Notes: generated from the sequence alone by a model not told the origin. A stretch of 9,063 nucleotides of DNA from Alphaproteobacteria bacterium (GCA_029881615.1 JAOUMF010000044.1:1-9063); one strand, 5' to 3'. Shown: positions 1-7,198, counted from the first letter of the stretch. Made by a program: numbers and translations.

Positions 1-839
1 ATCTGAGTGGTGTCCGGGGAACCGGCCCGCATGGGCGGATCGTCAAGGCCGATATCGAGGGCGCCCTCGGCGGCGGTATCGCGCCGGTGGCGGCGGCCCC
101 GAGCGCCGCGCCAATGGCAACCGGGCCCGGCGCGAGGCAGATGGCCGATAGCCTGGGCATGGGCTACAGCCTGCAGCCGCACAGCAATACCCGCAAGGTC
201 ATCGCCCGGCGGCTCAGCGAATCCAAACAGTCCGTGCCGCATTTCTATTTGACGGTCGATTGCGAAATCGACGGCCTGCTTGCTGCGCGCAAGCGGATCA
301 ACGAGGAAGCCGGTCTCAAGATTTCGGTCAACGATATCGTTATCAAGGCGGCGGCGATGGCGCTGAAAAAGGTGCCCGCGGCCAATGCATCCTGGAGCGA
401 AGAAGGAATCCTGCTCTATGAACATGCGGATATCTCGGTGGCCGTGGCCACGCCGGCCGGCCTGATCACGCCGATCGTCAAGATGGCCGAAGGCAAGGGT
501 CTGGAAGCAATCTCGTCGGAGATGAAGGACATGGCCGCCCGTGCCCGGGAGGGCAAGCTGAAGCCCGAGGAATATCAGGGCGGTACCTTCTCGATCTCCA
601 ATCTCGGCATGTTCGGGATCAAGGAATTCAAGGCCATCATCAACCCGCCGCAAGGCTGTATTCTGGCGGTTGGTGCCGGCGAACAGCGCGCGGTGGTGAA
701 AAACGGTGAGCTGGCGGTCGCCACGGTGATGAGCTGCACCCTGTCGGTCGACCATCGCGTGGTCGATGGCGCTGTAGGCGCGGAATTCATGGCGATCTTC
801 AAGCGGTTGATCGAAAACCCGCTTGCCATGCTGGTGTGA
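1..839 (+). CDS. pdhC: Pyruvate dehydrogenase complex E2, dihydrolipoamide acetyltransferase (5' partial)
   Basis: This is the C-terminal 278 residues of the E2 core of the pyruvate dehydrogenase complex, which moves the acetyl group from the lipoyl arm to CoA in the cytoplasm. The reading frame is open to the left edge (first full codon at 3), so the lipoyl domain(s) and start lie outside; the GTG at 87 is internal. In order one sees the end of the peripheral subunit-binding domain (GTGPHGRIVKADIEGAL, codons 18-68), an Ala/Pro linker (about 69-170), then the acyltransferase domain beginning near SNTRKVIARRL. The active-site motif DHRVVDG has its catalytic His at 753-755 and Asp at 765-767. 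GTFSISNLGMFG and the ending ENPLAML are typical of PDH-type E2. The E1 genes would be expected just upstream. The neighbouring lpdA and lipA favour pyruvate dehydrogenase over 2-oxoglutarate dehydrogenase. Confidence 0.95.
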   Translation, partial: LSGVRGTGPHGRIVKADIEGALGGGIAPVAAAPSAAPMATGPGARQMADSLGMGYSLQPHSNTRKVIARRLSESKQSVPHFYLTVDCEIDGLLAARKRINEEAGLKISVNDIVIKAAAMALKKVPAANASWSEEGILLYEHADISVAVATPAGLITPIVKMAEGKGLEAISSEMKDMAARAREGKLKPEEYQGGTFSISNLGMFGIKEFKAIINPPQGCILAVGAGEQRAVVKNGELAVATVMSCTLSVDHRVVDGAVGAEFMAIFKRLIENPLAMLV

Positions 840-846
840 GCTTGTC

Positions 847-1209
847 ATGGAAAAGGTGAATCTGGCCGAGAAATTCGCCCTCTTTGACGAACGCTGGAGT
901 CCGAAACTTGTGGGCGTCATTGACGATTACGATATCAAGATCGTTAAGCTCGAAGGGGAATTCGTCTGGCACAAGCATGACGAAGAGGACGAGATGTTCC
1001 TCGTCGTGAACGGGCAATTGTCGATGGATTTCCGCGATCGTACCGTCGAGTTGGGGCAGGGCGAGCTTCTGGTCGTCCCGAAGGGCGTGGAGCATCGCCC
1101 CCGCGCGGAACGGGAATGCCAGGCCTTGTTGCTGGAGCGCAAGGGCGTGGTGAACACGGGCGACGCGCCCGAAGGCGAATTGACAAGTCGCACCCTGGAT
1201 AGGATTTGA
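847..1209 (+). CDS. Small single-domain cupin
   Basis: A 120-residue single-domain cupin. Cupin motif 1 is clear: a Gly, then WHKHDEEDE, then MFLVVNG, giving the usual His, His and Glu metal ligands. Motif 2 is GELLVVPKGVEH, which supplies the last His. A metal-binding beta-barrel is therefore well supported, but substrate and reaction cannot be read from sequence; small cupins of this kind are often loosely labelled mannose-6-phosphate isomerase-like. The ATG at 847 is chosen over an in-frame ATG at 823 because 823 lies inside the E2 gene and 847 has GTGAG at 836-840 as a ribosome site. It starts 7 bases after E2 stops and ends 2 bases before lpdA, so it is almost certainly co-transcribed with the dehydrogenase genes. 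A link to pyruvate, acetyl-CoA or lipoate metabolism is inference from position only. Confidence 0.85.
   Translation: MEKVNLAEKFALFDERWSPKLVGVIDDYDIKIVKLEGEFVWHKHDEEDEMFLVVNGQLSMDFRDRTVELGQGELLVVPKGVEHRPRAERECQALLLERKGVVNTGDAPEGELTSRTLDRI
1201..1205 (+). promoter_or_regulatory. Ribosome binding site deciding the lpdA start
   Basis: AGGAT sits inside the last codons of the cupin gene, with 7 bases between AGGA (1201-1204) and the ATG at 1212. This favours ATG 1212 over the TTG at 1206, which would follow the site almost directly. Confidence 0.6.
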
Positions 1210-1211
1210 TC

Positions 1212-2615
1212 ATGGCCGATAGTAATTTCGATGTCGTCGTCGTCGGGGGCGGGCCGGGCGGTTATGTGACCGCCATTCGCGCCGCCCAGCTTGGCCTGAA
1301 GGCCGCGGTGGTGGAGCGCAAGCATCTCGGCGGCATCTGCCTCAACTGGGGCTGCATTCCCACCAAGGCGCTGCTGCGGTCGGCCGAAATCTACCGCAAC
1401 ATGAACCATGCGGCCGAATATGGACTTTCGGCGGGAACGCCCGGCTTCGATCTGGAAAAGATCGTCGCCCGATCACGCAAGGTTTCGAAACAGCTTACCG
1501 GCGGCGTTGGCTACCTTTTGAAGAAGAACAAGGTCACGGTCGTGGATGGCGAAGGCAGGCTGGCCGGGGCGGGCAAGCTGGATGTGACCAAGGATGGCAA
1601 GAAAGTCGCCAGCCTGACCGCGAAACATATCATCCTGGCGACCGGTGCACGGGCCCGCGCGCTGCCCGGGCTGGAACCGGACGGCAAGTTTGTCTGGAGC
1701 TATATGGAAGCACTGGTTCCCGATGTCATGCCGAAGTCGCTGCTGGTTATCGGGTCCGGCGCCATCGGCATCGAATTCGCCAGCTTCTTCCGCACTTTCG
1801 GCGCGGACGTGACGGTGGTCGAGGTTCTGCCCCAGGTGCTGCCGGTCGAGGACGCGGAAATCGCGGCGCTGGCCCGCAAGCAGTTCGAGAAGGACGGCAT
1901 GAAGATCGTCACCGGCGCCAAGGTGACCGAGCTGAAAAAGGGCAAGGATACCGTCACCGCAGTGATCGAGGATGAAAAGGGCGCCAGGAGCGAACTTACC
2001 GTGGAGCGCGTGATATCGGCGGTCGGTGTGGTCGGCAATATCGAAAATCTCGGCCTGGAAGGTACGAAGGTGAAGACCGATCGCGGCTGCATCGTTACCG
2101 ACGGCTTCGGGCGTACCGGCGAACCGGGGATTTATGCCATCGGCGATGTCGCAGGCCCACCCATGCTGGCGCACAAGGCCAGCCATGAGGGTGTCATCTG
2201 TATCGAGAAGATCGCCGGCCTGCCGGACGTTCATCCCATGGACAAGAACCGGATCCCGGGCTGCACCTACTGCCACCCGCAGGTCGCCAGCGTCGGCATG
2301 ACCGAGGCCGCCGCCAAGGCGGCCGGGCGCAAGGTGCGGGTGGGACGGTTCCCCTTCATGGGCAACGGCAAGGCCATCGCGCTGGGTGAACCCGAAGGCA
2401 TGATCAAGACCGTGTTCGACGACAAGACCGGCGAATTGCTGGGCGCGCATATGGTGGGCGCCGAGGTAACCGAGCTGATCCAGGGCTATGTGGTGGCCAT
2501 GGGGCTGGAAACCACCGAGGCGGAATTGATGCATACGGTATTCCCGCATCCTACCCTTAGCGAGATGATGCATGAGTCCGTGCTTGACGCTTACGGCCGC
2601 GTGATCCACATCTGA
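1212..2615 (+). CDS. lpdA: Dihydrolipoamide dehydrogenase (E3)
   Basis: A 467-residue FAD-dependent pyridine nucleotide-disulfide oxidoreductase that reoxidises the dihydrolipoyl arm of E2 and passes electrons to NAD+. The N-terminal FAD site is VVVGGGPGG (residues 9-17). The redox-active disulfide is C43/C48 in [13 protein letters not shown]; the Trp between the cysteines replaces the Val common in other Lpd proteins, and I recall the same variant in pyruvate dehydrogenase-linked Lpd of alphaproteobacteria. A second Rossmann motif, [15 protein letters not shown], binds [18 protein letters not shown] is the conserved FAD-contacting segment. The C-terminal dimer-interface motif [11 protein letters not shown] holds the catalytic His-Glu pair. 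Length is normal and there is no N-terminal lipoyl domain. It sits between the cupin and lipA, 4 bases before lipA, and so serves this PDH complex, though one Lpd often also serves 2-oxoglutarate dehydrogenase and glycine cleavage. Confidence 0.97.
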   Translation: MADSNFDVVVVGGGPGGYVTAIRAAQLGLKAAVVERKHLGGICLNWGCIPTKALLRSAEIYRNMNHAAEYGLSAGTPGFDLEKIVARSRKVSKQLTGGVGYLLKKNKVTVVDGEGRLAGAGKLDVTKDGKKVASLTAKHIILATGARARALPGLEPDGKFVWSYMEALVPDVMPKSLLVIGSGAIGIEFASFFRTFGADVTVVEVLPQVLPVEDAEIAALARKQFEKDGMKIVTGAKVTELKKGKDTVTAVIEDEKGARSELTVERVISAVGVVGNIENLGLEGTKVKTDRGCIVTDGFGRTGEPGIYAIGDVAGPPMLAHKASHEGVICIEKIAGLPDVHPMDKNRIPGCTYCHPQVASVGMTEAAAKAAGRKVRVGRFPFMGNGKAIALGEPEGMIKTVFDDKTGELLGAHMVGAEVTELIQGYVVAMGLETTEAELMHTVFPHPTLSEMMHESVLDAYGRVIHI

Positions 2616-2619
2616 CGCC

Positions 2620-3558
2620 ATGGAACCGACAAAGCTACGCCACCCGGAAAAACAGAGCCGGCCTGACAGTCCAATCCAGCGCAAGCCGGAATGGATTCGC
2701 GTGAAGGCACCGGTGTCGCGGGAATATCAGGCGACCGCGCGGATCATGCGCGACAACAAGCTGAACACGGTCTGCGAGGAAGCGGCCTGTCCCAATATCG
2801 GCGAATGCTGGGCCAAGCGGCATGCCACCATGATGATCATGGGCGAGGTCTGCACCCGGGCCTGCGCTTTCTGCAATGTCGCGACCGGCAAGCCGGCGCC
2901 GCTGGACCCGATGGAGCCGCTCAACGTGGCGCTCGCGGTGGCCCAACTCGGGCTGGAGCATGTGGTGGTGACGTCGGTGGATCGCGACGATCTCGATGAT
3001 GGCGGGGCTGCCCATTTTGCACAGGTTATTGGCGAAATTCGCAAGGAATCTCCGGCGACTACAATCGAAATCCTCACACCCGACTTTAAGGGACGGGAAG
3101 GGGCTATCGAGGTTGTCGCTTTGGCCCGGCCCGATGTTTTCAATCATAATCTGGAGACCGTGCCGCGCCTCTATCCAACGATCCGGCCCGGCGCGCGCTA
3201 CTTCACCAGCCTGGAATTGTTGCATCGGGTAAAACGCATCGATCCCTCGCTGTTTACCAAGTCCGGCTTGATGGTTGGGCTGGGCGAGACGCGCGAGGAG
3301 GTTGGCCAGGTGATGGACGATCTGCGCGCCGCCGACGTCGATTTCCTGACAATCGGGCAATATCTGCAGCCGACCCGTAAACATGCGCCGGTCGACCGTT
3401 TCGTGACCCCCGAGGAATTCGAGGGTTACGCCAACATGGCGCGCGGGAAGGGCTTTCTGTTGGTGGCCAGCACGCCGCTGACCCGCTCTTCCTATCATGC
3501 GGGCGATGATTTCACGCGGCTGCGGGCGGCACGAGAGGCCGCTCAGGCCACACGGTAA
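2620..3558 (+). CDS. lipA: Lipoyl synthase
   Basis: A 312-residue radical SAM enzyme that inserts two sulfur atoms into protein-bound octanoyl groups to make the lipoyl cofactor. Both iron-sulfur clusters are visible: the auxiliary-cluster cysteines C52, C57 and C63 ([12 protein letters not shown]) and the radical SAM CxxxCxxC at C78, C82 and C85 (CTRACAFC). The C-terminal [10 protein letters not shown] (from residue 289) contains the serine that completes the auxiliary cluster in this family. The N-terminal [11 protein letters not shown] and [10 protein letters not shown] are typical, which supports ATG 2620 although no strong ribosome site precedes it. It follows lpdA by 4 bases, consistent with translational coupling and with making the cofactor for the E2 encoded upstream. 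No lipB or lplA is present here. Confidence 0.98.
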   Translation: MEPTKLRHPEKQSRPDSPIQRKPEWIRVKAPVSREYQATARIMRDNKLNTVCEEAACPNIGECWAKRHATMMIMGEVCTRACAFCNVATGKPAPLDPMEPLNVALAVAQLGLEHVVVTSVDRDDLDDGGAAHFAQVIGEIRKESPATTIEILTPDFKGREGAIEVVALARPDVFNHNLETVPRLYPTIRPGARYFTSLELLHRVKRIDPSLFTKSGLMVGLGETREEVGQVMDDLRAADVDFLTIGQYLQPTRKHAPVDRFVTPEEFEGYANMARGKGFLLVASTPLTRSSYHAGDDFTRLRAAREAAQATR

Positions 3559-3572
3559 AGCTGAGATCGTCC

Positions 3573-4013
3573 ATGGCAACCCATGCCGAAAAACGGGTGC
3601 TGAATCACAGCCCCGAACAGCTCTTCGATCTTGTCGCCGATATTGAGCGGTACCCGGAATTCTTGCCCTGGTGCGTGGGCGCGCGCATCCGCAGCCGCCG
3701 GGAGAATGTCGTGGTTGCCGACCTGATCATCGGTTTCAAGGGGATCCGGGAAAAATTCACCAGCGAGGTGACGCTGAACCGGGAGATTATGCGGATCGAT
3801 GTGGTCTACCGCGACGGACCCTTCAAATACCTCAACAATCACTGGATATTCAAGGCTCGACCCGAGGGCGGTTGTGAGATCGATTTTTTCGTCGATTTCG
3901 AGTTCCGTTCTCGTCTGTTGCAGAAAGTGATCGGCATGCTGTTCAACGAGGCGGTCCGCCGTATGGTGGAAGCTTTCGAGATGCGCGCCGACCGGCTTTA
4001 CGGACGGGGTTGA
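3573..4013 (+). CDS. RatA/COQ10-family START-fold protein, probable ubiquinone-binding chaperone
   Basis: A 146-residue protein of the polyketide cyclase/START superfamily, the group annotated as COQ10 in mitochondria and RatA in E. coli. Family features are the start HAEKRVLNHSPEQLFDLVADIERYPEFLPWC (N-terminal 34 residues), the central GPFKYLNNHW (82-91), the acidic CEIDFFVDFEF strand (101-111), and a long C-terminal amphipathic helix from about 114 that closes the hydrophobic pocket. It starts 14 bases after lipA stops and is probably last in the operon. COQ10 homologues bind ubiquinone and support respiration; E. coli RatA was reported to block 70S ribosome association. No ratB partner lies beside it, so the ubiquinone role seems more likely here, but sequence alone does not decide it. 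Confidence 0.88.
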   Translation: MATHAEKRVLNHSPEQLFDLVADIERYPEFLPWCVGARIRSRRENVVVADLIIGFKGIREKFTSEVTLNREIMRIDVVYRDGPFKYLNNHWIFKARPEGGCEIDFFVDFEFRSRLLQKVIGMLFNEAVRRMVEAFEMRADRLYGRG

Positions 4014-4016
4014 CCC

Positions 4017-4044
4017 TGTCGCCGATATTATTGATTCGGTGGCG
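4017..4044 (+). terminator. Possible weak transcription terminator hairpin after the PDH operon
   Basis: TGTCGCCGA (4017-4025) can pair with TCGGTGGCG (4036-4044) over 9 bp, three of them G-U, around a 10-base loop. The following sequence is AT-rich (CAATATATTTAAC) but lacks a clean T run, so this is a weak candidate only. It begins 4 bases after the stop of the RatA/COQ10-family gene. Confidence 0.3.
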
Positions 4045-4135
4045 CAATATATTTAACTCAAATTTTAGTAGAATATTAACCGTCACGGTGCGGTGACCCG
4101 GAAGGCCTTTGGGTTTCCGCTATTACCTGACAGAT

Positions 4136-4182
4136 TTTCGGGTCGATCAACATGCCGATAATGTCGGCAAAAATACCCGAAA
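4136..4182. repeat. Nested inverted repeat upstream of the XRE regulator
   Basis: Outer arms TTTCGGGT (4136-4143) and ACCCGAAA (4175-4182) are perfect 8-bp complements. Inside them TGCCGA (4153-4158) and TCGGCA (4164-4169) form a perfect 6-bp stem with a 5-base loop. No T run follows on either strand, so it does not look like a terminator. A binding site for the adjacent regulator, or a structured leader, are the main options. Confidence 0.6.
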
Positions 4183-4230
4183 TGTTGGTTCAGGCCTAAT
4201 CAACTAGGCATCAGGCGTAAATTCGGGTAT
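4173..4230. promoter_or_regulatory. Inverted TTCGGGTAT pair, candidate operator of the XRE gene
   Basis: ATACCCGAA (4173-4181) and TTCGGGTAT (4222-4230) are perfect 9-bp inverted copies 40 bases apart, and the 7-base core TTCGGGT occurs a third time at 4137-4143. The last copy overlaps a weak promoter-like pair, TAGGCA (4205-4210), 17 bases, TATCCT (4228-4233), which would start transcription near 4240. This layout suits autorepression by the downstream HTH protein. Function is inferred. Confidence 0.4.
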
Positions 4231-4268
4231 CCTGAGTCGTGAAAGCCGCAGCACGGGGGCTGGAGACG

Positions 4269-4985
4269 ATGCCGATCACGCCAAGACAAATACGCGCCGC
4301 CAGGGCGATGCTGGACGTCAAGCAACGAGACCTTGCCGCGGCGTCAGGCATATCGCTGGCAACGCTGAACAATATAGAACGCGGGGTGGCCGACCCGCGC
4401 AGCAGCACGCTCGCCGCTATTGAACGGGCGTTGAAGGACGCGGGTATCGAGGTTGGCGAAGACGGGTTGATCGAAGAGGTCCGTCTTCATCGCGTTGCGC
4501 GGCCGAATGCTTATGACACATTGTTCGCCAGCCAGCGGGTTCTTGAAATCATCGCGCCTGGGTCGCTGTATCATATCGACAGAATATTGTTTTATGCCCG
4601 CCACAGCGTTACTTCTGGCGCCATGGCGCCACGTGTTTGTCTGTTGATCGAGGGAAGTTCCCGCACGATCCTGTTCGATCTGGTCGATTTCACCATGGAA
4701 AATGACAGCCGCTCGGCGGAGATGGCGGGTATTTTGCTTGGCTGTTATGCCTTTCACAGCGGCAAGCTCTATTATCTCGACAAAATTCTGGAAGACACCA
4801 CTACGGCCGAACTGTTGGAGGCGGTGACGCGATTACGGGCTTACGATTGGATTCCGATGGACCATCCGGGGCCGTTCTTCAACAAGTTCGATGACTGGGA
4901 AGGGCGTCTTCTGGGGTTTGCGCGGCGTCCGGGGCATCCCATGCGCGATCTGGTTTCGTTGCTGGTCAGCCGTCAGAAAGACTAA
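4269..4985 (+). CDS. XRE-type helix-turn-helix regulator with unrecognised C-terminal region
   Basis: A 238-residue protein whose first 62 or so residues are a clear XRE/Cro-type DNA-binding domain: ITPRQIRAARAMLDVKQ, then DLAAASGISLATLNNIERG (21-39), with the recognition helix around 29-37. The remaining 170 residues are not a domain I recognise. They look soluble and mixed alpha/beta, with YHIDRILFYARHS, RVCLLIEGSSRTILFDLVDF and GKLYYLDKIL, and have no membrane segment or obvious catalytic motif. An in-frame GTG at 4239 would add 10 residues; ATG 4269 is preferred because HTH proteins of this type begin just before ITP and GGAG lies at 4262-4265, though with only 3 bases of spacing. It has its own upstream region, so it is probably transcribed separately from the operon to its left, and its 3' end overlaps convergent cinA by 20 bases. 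A sensor or effector-binding role for the C-terminus is a guess. Confidence 0.85.
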   Translation: MPITPRQIRAARAMLDVKQRDLAAASGISLATLNNIERGVADPRSSTLAAIERALKDAGIEVGEDGLIEEVRLHRVARPNAYDTLFASQRVLEIIAPGSLYHIDRILFYARHSVTSGAMAPRVCLLIEGSSRTILFDLVDFTMENDSRSAEMAGILLGCYAFHSGKLYYLDKILEDTTTAELLEAVTRLRAYDWIPMDHPGPFFNKFDDWEGRLLGFARRPGHPMRDLVSLLVSRQKD

Positions 4986-5457
4986 GCAGTATTTCCAGTG
5001 CGCGTGCGACCGTGGCGTGGCGGACGCCCGTGCGGTCGCCATCGAAGACATGGCGTTCAACGATTGCCGGTTGACCGCGCCGCGCCGCGCCGATGAAAAC
5101 CAGCCCGACGGGTTTGTCCGCGCTGCCGCCGCCGGGGCCGGCGATCCCGGTGACCGCCACCGCCATATCGGCACGTGAATGGGCGAGGGCGCCTTCCGCC
5201 ATGGCGCGGGCGACCTGTTCGCTGACGGCGCCCTGTTCGGCGATCAGGCTTGCGGAAACCCCCAGCAACTCGGTTTTCGCCTCGTTGGAATAGGTTACGA
5301 AGCCGCGCTCGAAAACATCCGAGGACCCGGCGATTTCGGTGAGGCTGGCGGCGATCAGCCCGCCGGTGCAGGATTCGGCCGTCGCGATCCTGAAACCCTT
5401 GGCCCGGGCGCGGTCGAGAACCGCGCCGGCCTTGCTGATCAAAATGTCGTCGGCCAT
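4966..5457 (-). CDS. pncC: CinA C-terminal domain protein, nicotinamide-nucleotide amidohydrolase
   Basis: A 163-residue stand-alone CinA C-terminal domain. Characterised members (PncC) deamidate nicotinamide mononucleotide to nicotinate mononucleotide, which recycles the NMN left by NAD-dependent DNA ligase. Conserved blocks are ATAESCTGGL (25-34, holding the probable catalytic Ser29), VTYSNEAK (54-61), GAVSE (76-80) and TGIAGPGGG (103-111), followed by the C-terminal VRHATVARALEILL helix. The N-terminal molybdopterin-binding-like domain of full-length CinA is absent, as is common in proteobacteria. Its start overlaps the end of pgpA by 19 bases, so it is the last gene of an ispDF-pgpA-pncC operon and may be translationally coupled. 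Its 3' end overlaps the XRE regulator gene on the other strand. No terminator was found after it. Confidence 0.93.
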   Translation of the reverse strand: MADDILISKAGAVLDRARAKGFRIATAESCTGGLIAASLTEIAGSSDVFERGFVTYSNEAKTELLGVSASLIAEQGAVSEQVARAMAEGALAHSRADMAVAVTGIAGPGGGSADKPVGLVFIGAARRGQPAIVERHVFDGDRTGVRHATVARALEILLSLSDG

Positions 5458-5939
5458 TCGAAATACCAGATAAAGCCATAGAGGCCGGCCGCGGCGTAAA
5501 TGGCGGCGAAAATGTCATCCAGCATGACGCCAAAACCGCCTTCCACTTTGCGGTCGGCCCAACTCGCCGGCCAGGGTTTCAGGATATCTGCCGCGCGAAA
5601 CAGAAAGAACCCGACAAGAAACAGCACGGGATTCAATCCCGCCGGGATCAATGTCAGCCACTGGCCGGCAACCTCGTCGATCACGATCGGCCCAGCGTCC
5701 TTGATGCCCGAATGTTTGCTGTACATGCCGGCGGCCCAGACGCCCACACCAAACGCCACGCCCGCGCAGATCAACAAGGCCCAGGGCCCGCCGAGCCACA
5801 TGATGAGCCAGGCGAAGGGCAGGGCCGCCGCCGAGCCCCATGTGCCAGGAATCTTCGGCAACAACCCCGACCCGAACCAGGTGGCGATCAGGAAGGCGGG
5901 ATGCCAGAAGGGCAGGGTTGCAGGAATTTTCTTATTCAT
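5439..5939 (-). CDS. pgpA: Phosphatidylglycerophosphatase A
   Basis: A 166-residue inner-membrane phosphatase that converts phosphatidylglycerophosphate to phosphatidylglycerol, the last step of that phospholipid pathway. Family signatures are GLLPKIPGTWGS (25-36), IVIDEVAGQW (85-94), FLFRAADILKPWP (112-124) and GGFGVMLDDIFA (134-145), whose acidic residues are thought to bind the metal. Hydrophobic stretches near 36-68, 94-113 and 143-160 fit several membrane passes. The ATG overlaps the TGA of ispDF in an ATGA arrangement (5936-5939), implying translational coupling, and the 3' end overlaps pncC by 19 bases. Length is normal for the family. Confidence 0.96.
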   Translation of the reverse strand: MNKKIPATLPFWHPAFLIATWFGSGLLPKIPGTWGSAAALPFAWLIMWLGGPWALLICAGVAFGVGVWAAGMYSKHSGIKDAGPIVIDEVAGQWLTLIPAGLNPVLFLVGFFLFRAADILKPWPASWADRKVEGGFGVMLDDIFAAIYAAAGLYGFIWYFEWPTTF

Positions 5940-7081
5940 AACCTAACCGTTGCTGTGGCCTGGGCGGCGATACCTTCGCCTCGGCCGGTGAAACCGAGAC
6001 CTTCGGTGGTGGTCGCCTTGACGCTGACGCGGTCGATCCCGATGCCGGTGATCTCCGCAACCCGGGCCCGCATGGCCTCGCGGTGGGGCCCGATCTTCGG
6101 TCCCTCGCAAATCAGTGTGACGTCGAGATGGCGGACTTCGCCGCCGCGTTGTCCGACCAGTTTGGCCGCGTGACGAAGGAACAGGGCCGAATCGGCGCCG
6201 CCCCATTGCGCGTCCGACGGCGGGAAATGACTGCCGATATCGCCTTCGCCGATGGCACCCAGCAGGGCATCGGTAATGGCATGTAGCGCAACATCGGCGT
6301 CGGAATGACCAGCCAGGGATTTGTTGTGTTTTATTTTTATTCCACAAAGTGTTACGGAACTTCCTTCATCAAATCGGTGAACGTCAAAGCCGCTCCCGAC
6401 CCGGATATCGCCGTTTCCCAGCATGCGTTCAGCCCTCGCAAAATCGTCTTCGGTCGTGACCTTGAAGTTATCCTCATGGCCCAACGCCAGCATAACCGCC
6501 AGGCCGGCGGCCTCGGCCACGGACGCGTCGTCGGTCAATGACTGACTGGCCTGTTCGCGATGGGCCCGCAGAATTTCGGAATAGCGAAAGCCCTGGGGCG
6601 TCTGCGCCCGCCATAGGCCTTCGCGTTCGACCGTGCCGGCGACACGTATGTCTGGCCCGGCATTTTTCAGCGTGTCGGTTACGGGTACCGCGGCAATCGC
6701 TCCTGGAGTGTCCGTAAGCGCGTCAAGCACCCGGTCGATCGTTCCGGCACTCACGAACGGGCGGGCCGCGTCGTGAATCAGAACCGACTTCGGTGCCAGT
6801 TCGATAAGGGACTCCAGCCCGTTGCGGCTGGATTCCTGGCGCGTTGCGCCGCCATGCACAGGCGGCATCAGGTCCAGTCCGGCAACCGACTCGGCGTAGA
6901 GTTCGGCATCGTCGGGATGGATCACCACGCGCACGGCGTCGACCCGTGAATGGCTTAAAAACGCCACACAGCTGCGGTAAAGCAGGCTTTTCCCTGCCAG
7001 CAACCGAAACTGTTTGGGGAGTCCGCCTCCAGCGCGATGTCCGCGCCCAGCGGCTACAATCACTGCGACCGTATCGGTCAT
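5936..7081 (-). CDS. ispDF: Bifunctional IspDF (MEP cytidylyltransferase / MEcPP synthase)
   Basis: A 381-residue fusion catalysing two non-consecutive steps of the methylerythritol phosphate isoprenoid pathway. The N-terminal IspD part (1 to about 222) joins MEP to CTP: IVAAGRGHRAGGGLPKQF (8-25) is the nucleotide-binding loop with Lys23, HDAARPFV (103-110) is the family signature, and NFKVT (205-209) holds the second lysine. The C-terminal IspF part (about 226-381) cyclises the CDP-ME phosphate: FDVH gives metal ligands D233 and H235, and GHSDADVALHA gives H267. GEGDIGSHFPPSD and KATTTEGLGFTGRGEGIA complete the IspF signatures. The fusion is characteristic of many alphaproteobacteria. It is first in the operon with pgpA and pncC, and a divergent promoter region lies upstream. 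The ribosome site before the ATG is weak. Confidence 0.98.
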   Translation of the reverse strand: MTDTVAVIVAAGRGHRAGGGLPKQFRLLAGKSLLYRSCVAFLSHSRVDAVRVVIHPDDAELYAESVAGLDLMPPVHGGATRQESSRNGLESLIELAPKSVLIHDAARPFVSAGTIDRVLDALTDTPGAIAAVPVTDTLKNAGPDIRVAGTVEREGLWRAQTPQGFRYSEILRAHREQASQSLTDDASVAEAAGLAVMLALGHEDNFKVTTEDDFARAERMLGNGDIRVGSGFDVHRFDEGSSVTLCGIKIKHNKSLAGHSDADVALHAITDALLGAIGEGDIGSHFPPSDAQWGGADSALFLRHAAKLVGQRGGEVRHLDVTLICEGPKIGPHREAMRARVAEITGIGIDRVSVKATTTEGLGFTGRGEGIAAQATATVRL

Positions 7082-7111
7082 ATATAAGCTTTCACATCAA
7101 GAATCCGCAGT

Positions 7112-7140
7112 ATTCTGAACAGTTGCGTACGTCATGCCAA
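7112..7140 (-). promoter_or_regulatory. Candidate sigma-70 promoter for ispDF
   Basis: On the minus strand TTGGCA (7135-7140) is followed after 17 bases by CAGAAT (7112-7117), matching the -35 and -10 consensus at 5 of 6 and 4 of 6. Transcription would start near 7105, giving a leader of about 25 bases before the ispDF ATG. This is by eye only, and other weak pairs exist nearby. Confidence 0.4.
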
Positions 7141-7162
7141 GGGCATTATCAAGCAGCCCTTG
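7138..7162. repeat. Inverted repeat in the ispDF / CcsA-like divergent region
   Basis: CAAGGGC (7138-7144) and GCCCTTG (7156-7162) are perfect 7-bp complements around an 11-base loop. The repeat touches the proposed ispDF -35 box. It could be a regulator site or a small hairpin. No T run follows it. Confidence 0.45.
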
Positions 7163-7170
7163 TATCAGCT

Positions 7171-7198
7171 TTGTCACGGCGCAAACTGCGTTTATAGT
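7171..7198 (+). promoter_or_regulatory. Candidate sigma-70 promoter for the CcsA/YpjD-like gene
   Basis: TTGTCA (7171-7176), 16 bases, TATAGT (7193-7198): both boxes match consensus at 5 of 6. The expected start of transcription is about 7204-7208, at or just before the ATG at 7208, so the message may have almost no leader. Confidence 0.5.

Noticed and set aside
1473..2684. Long open frame on the minus strand (about 403 codons) across lpdA
   Set aside because: It mirrors a highly conserved gene in GC-rich DNA, and its translation is His/Gly/Arg-rich with no recognisable domain. It is a shadow of lpdA.
2635..3579. Long open frame on the minus strand across lipA
   Set aside because: It lies opposite an unmistakable lipoyl synthase and shows no domain of its own.
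3573..4013. RatA/COQ10-family gene as the toxin of a toxin-antitoxin pair
   Set aside because: No ratB or other antitoxin gene adjoins it, and its place after lipA suits a ubiquinone-related role better.
4153..4169. Perfect 6-bp hairpin as an intrinsic terminator
   Set aside because: No run of T follows it on either strand; only an A run follows on the + strand.
6320..6355. AT-rich patch inside ispDF as a promoter or insertion scar
   Set aside because: It encodes the Lys/Ile/Asn-rich stretch before GHSDADV in the IspF domain, with frame and motifs intact.
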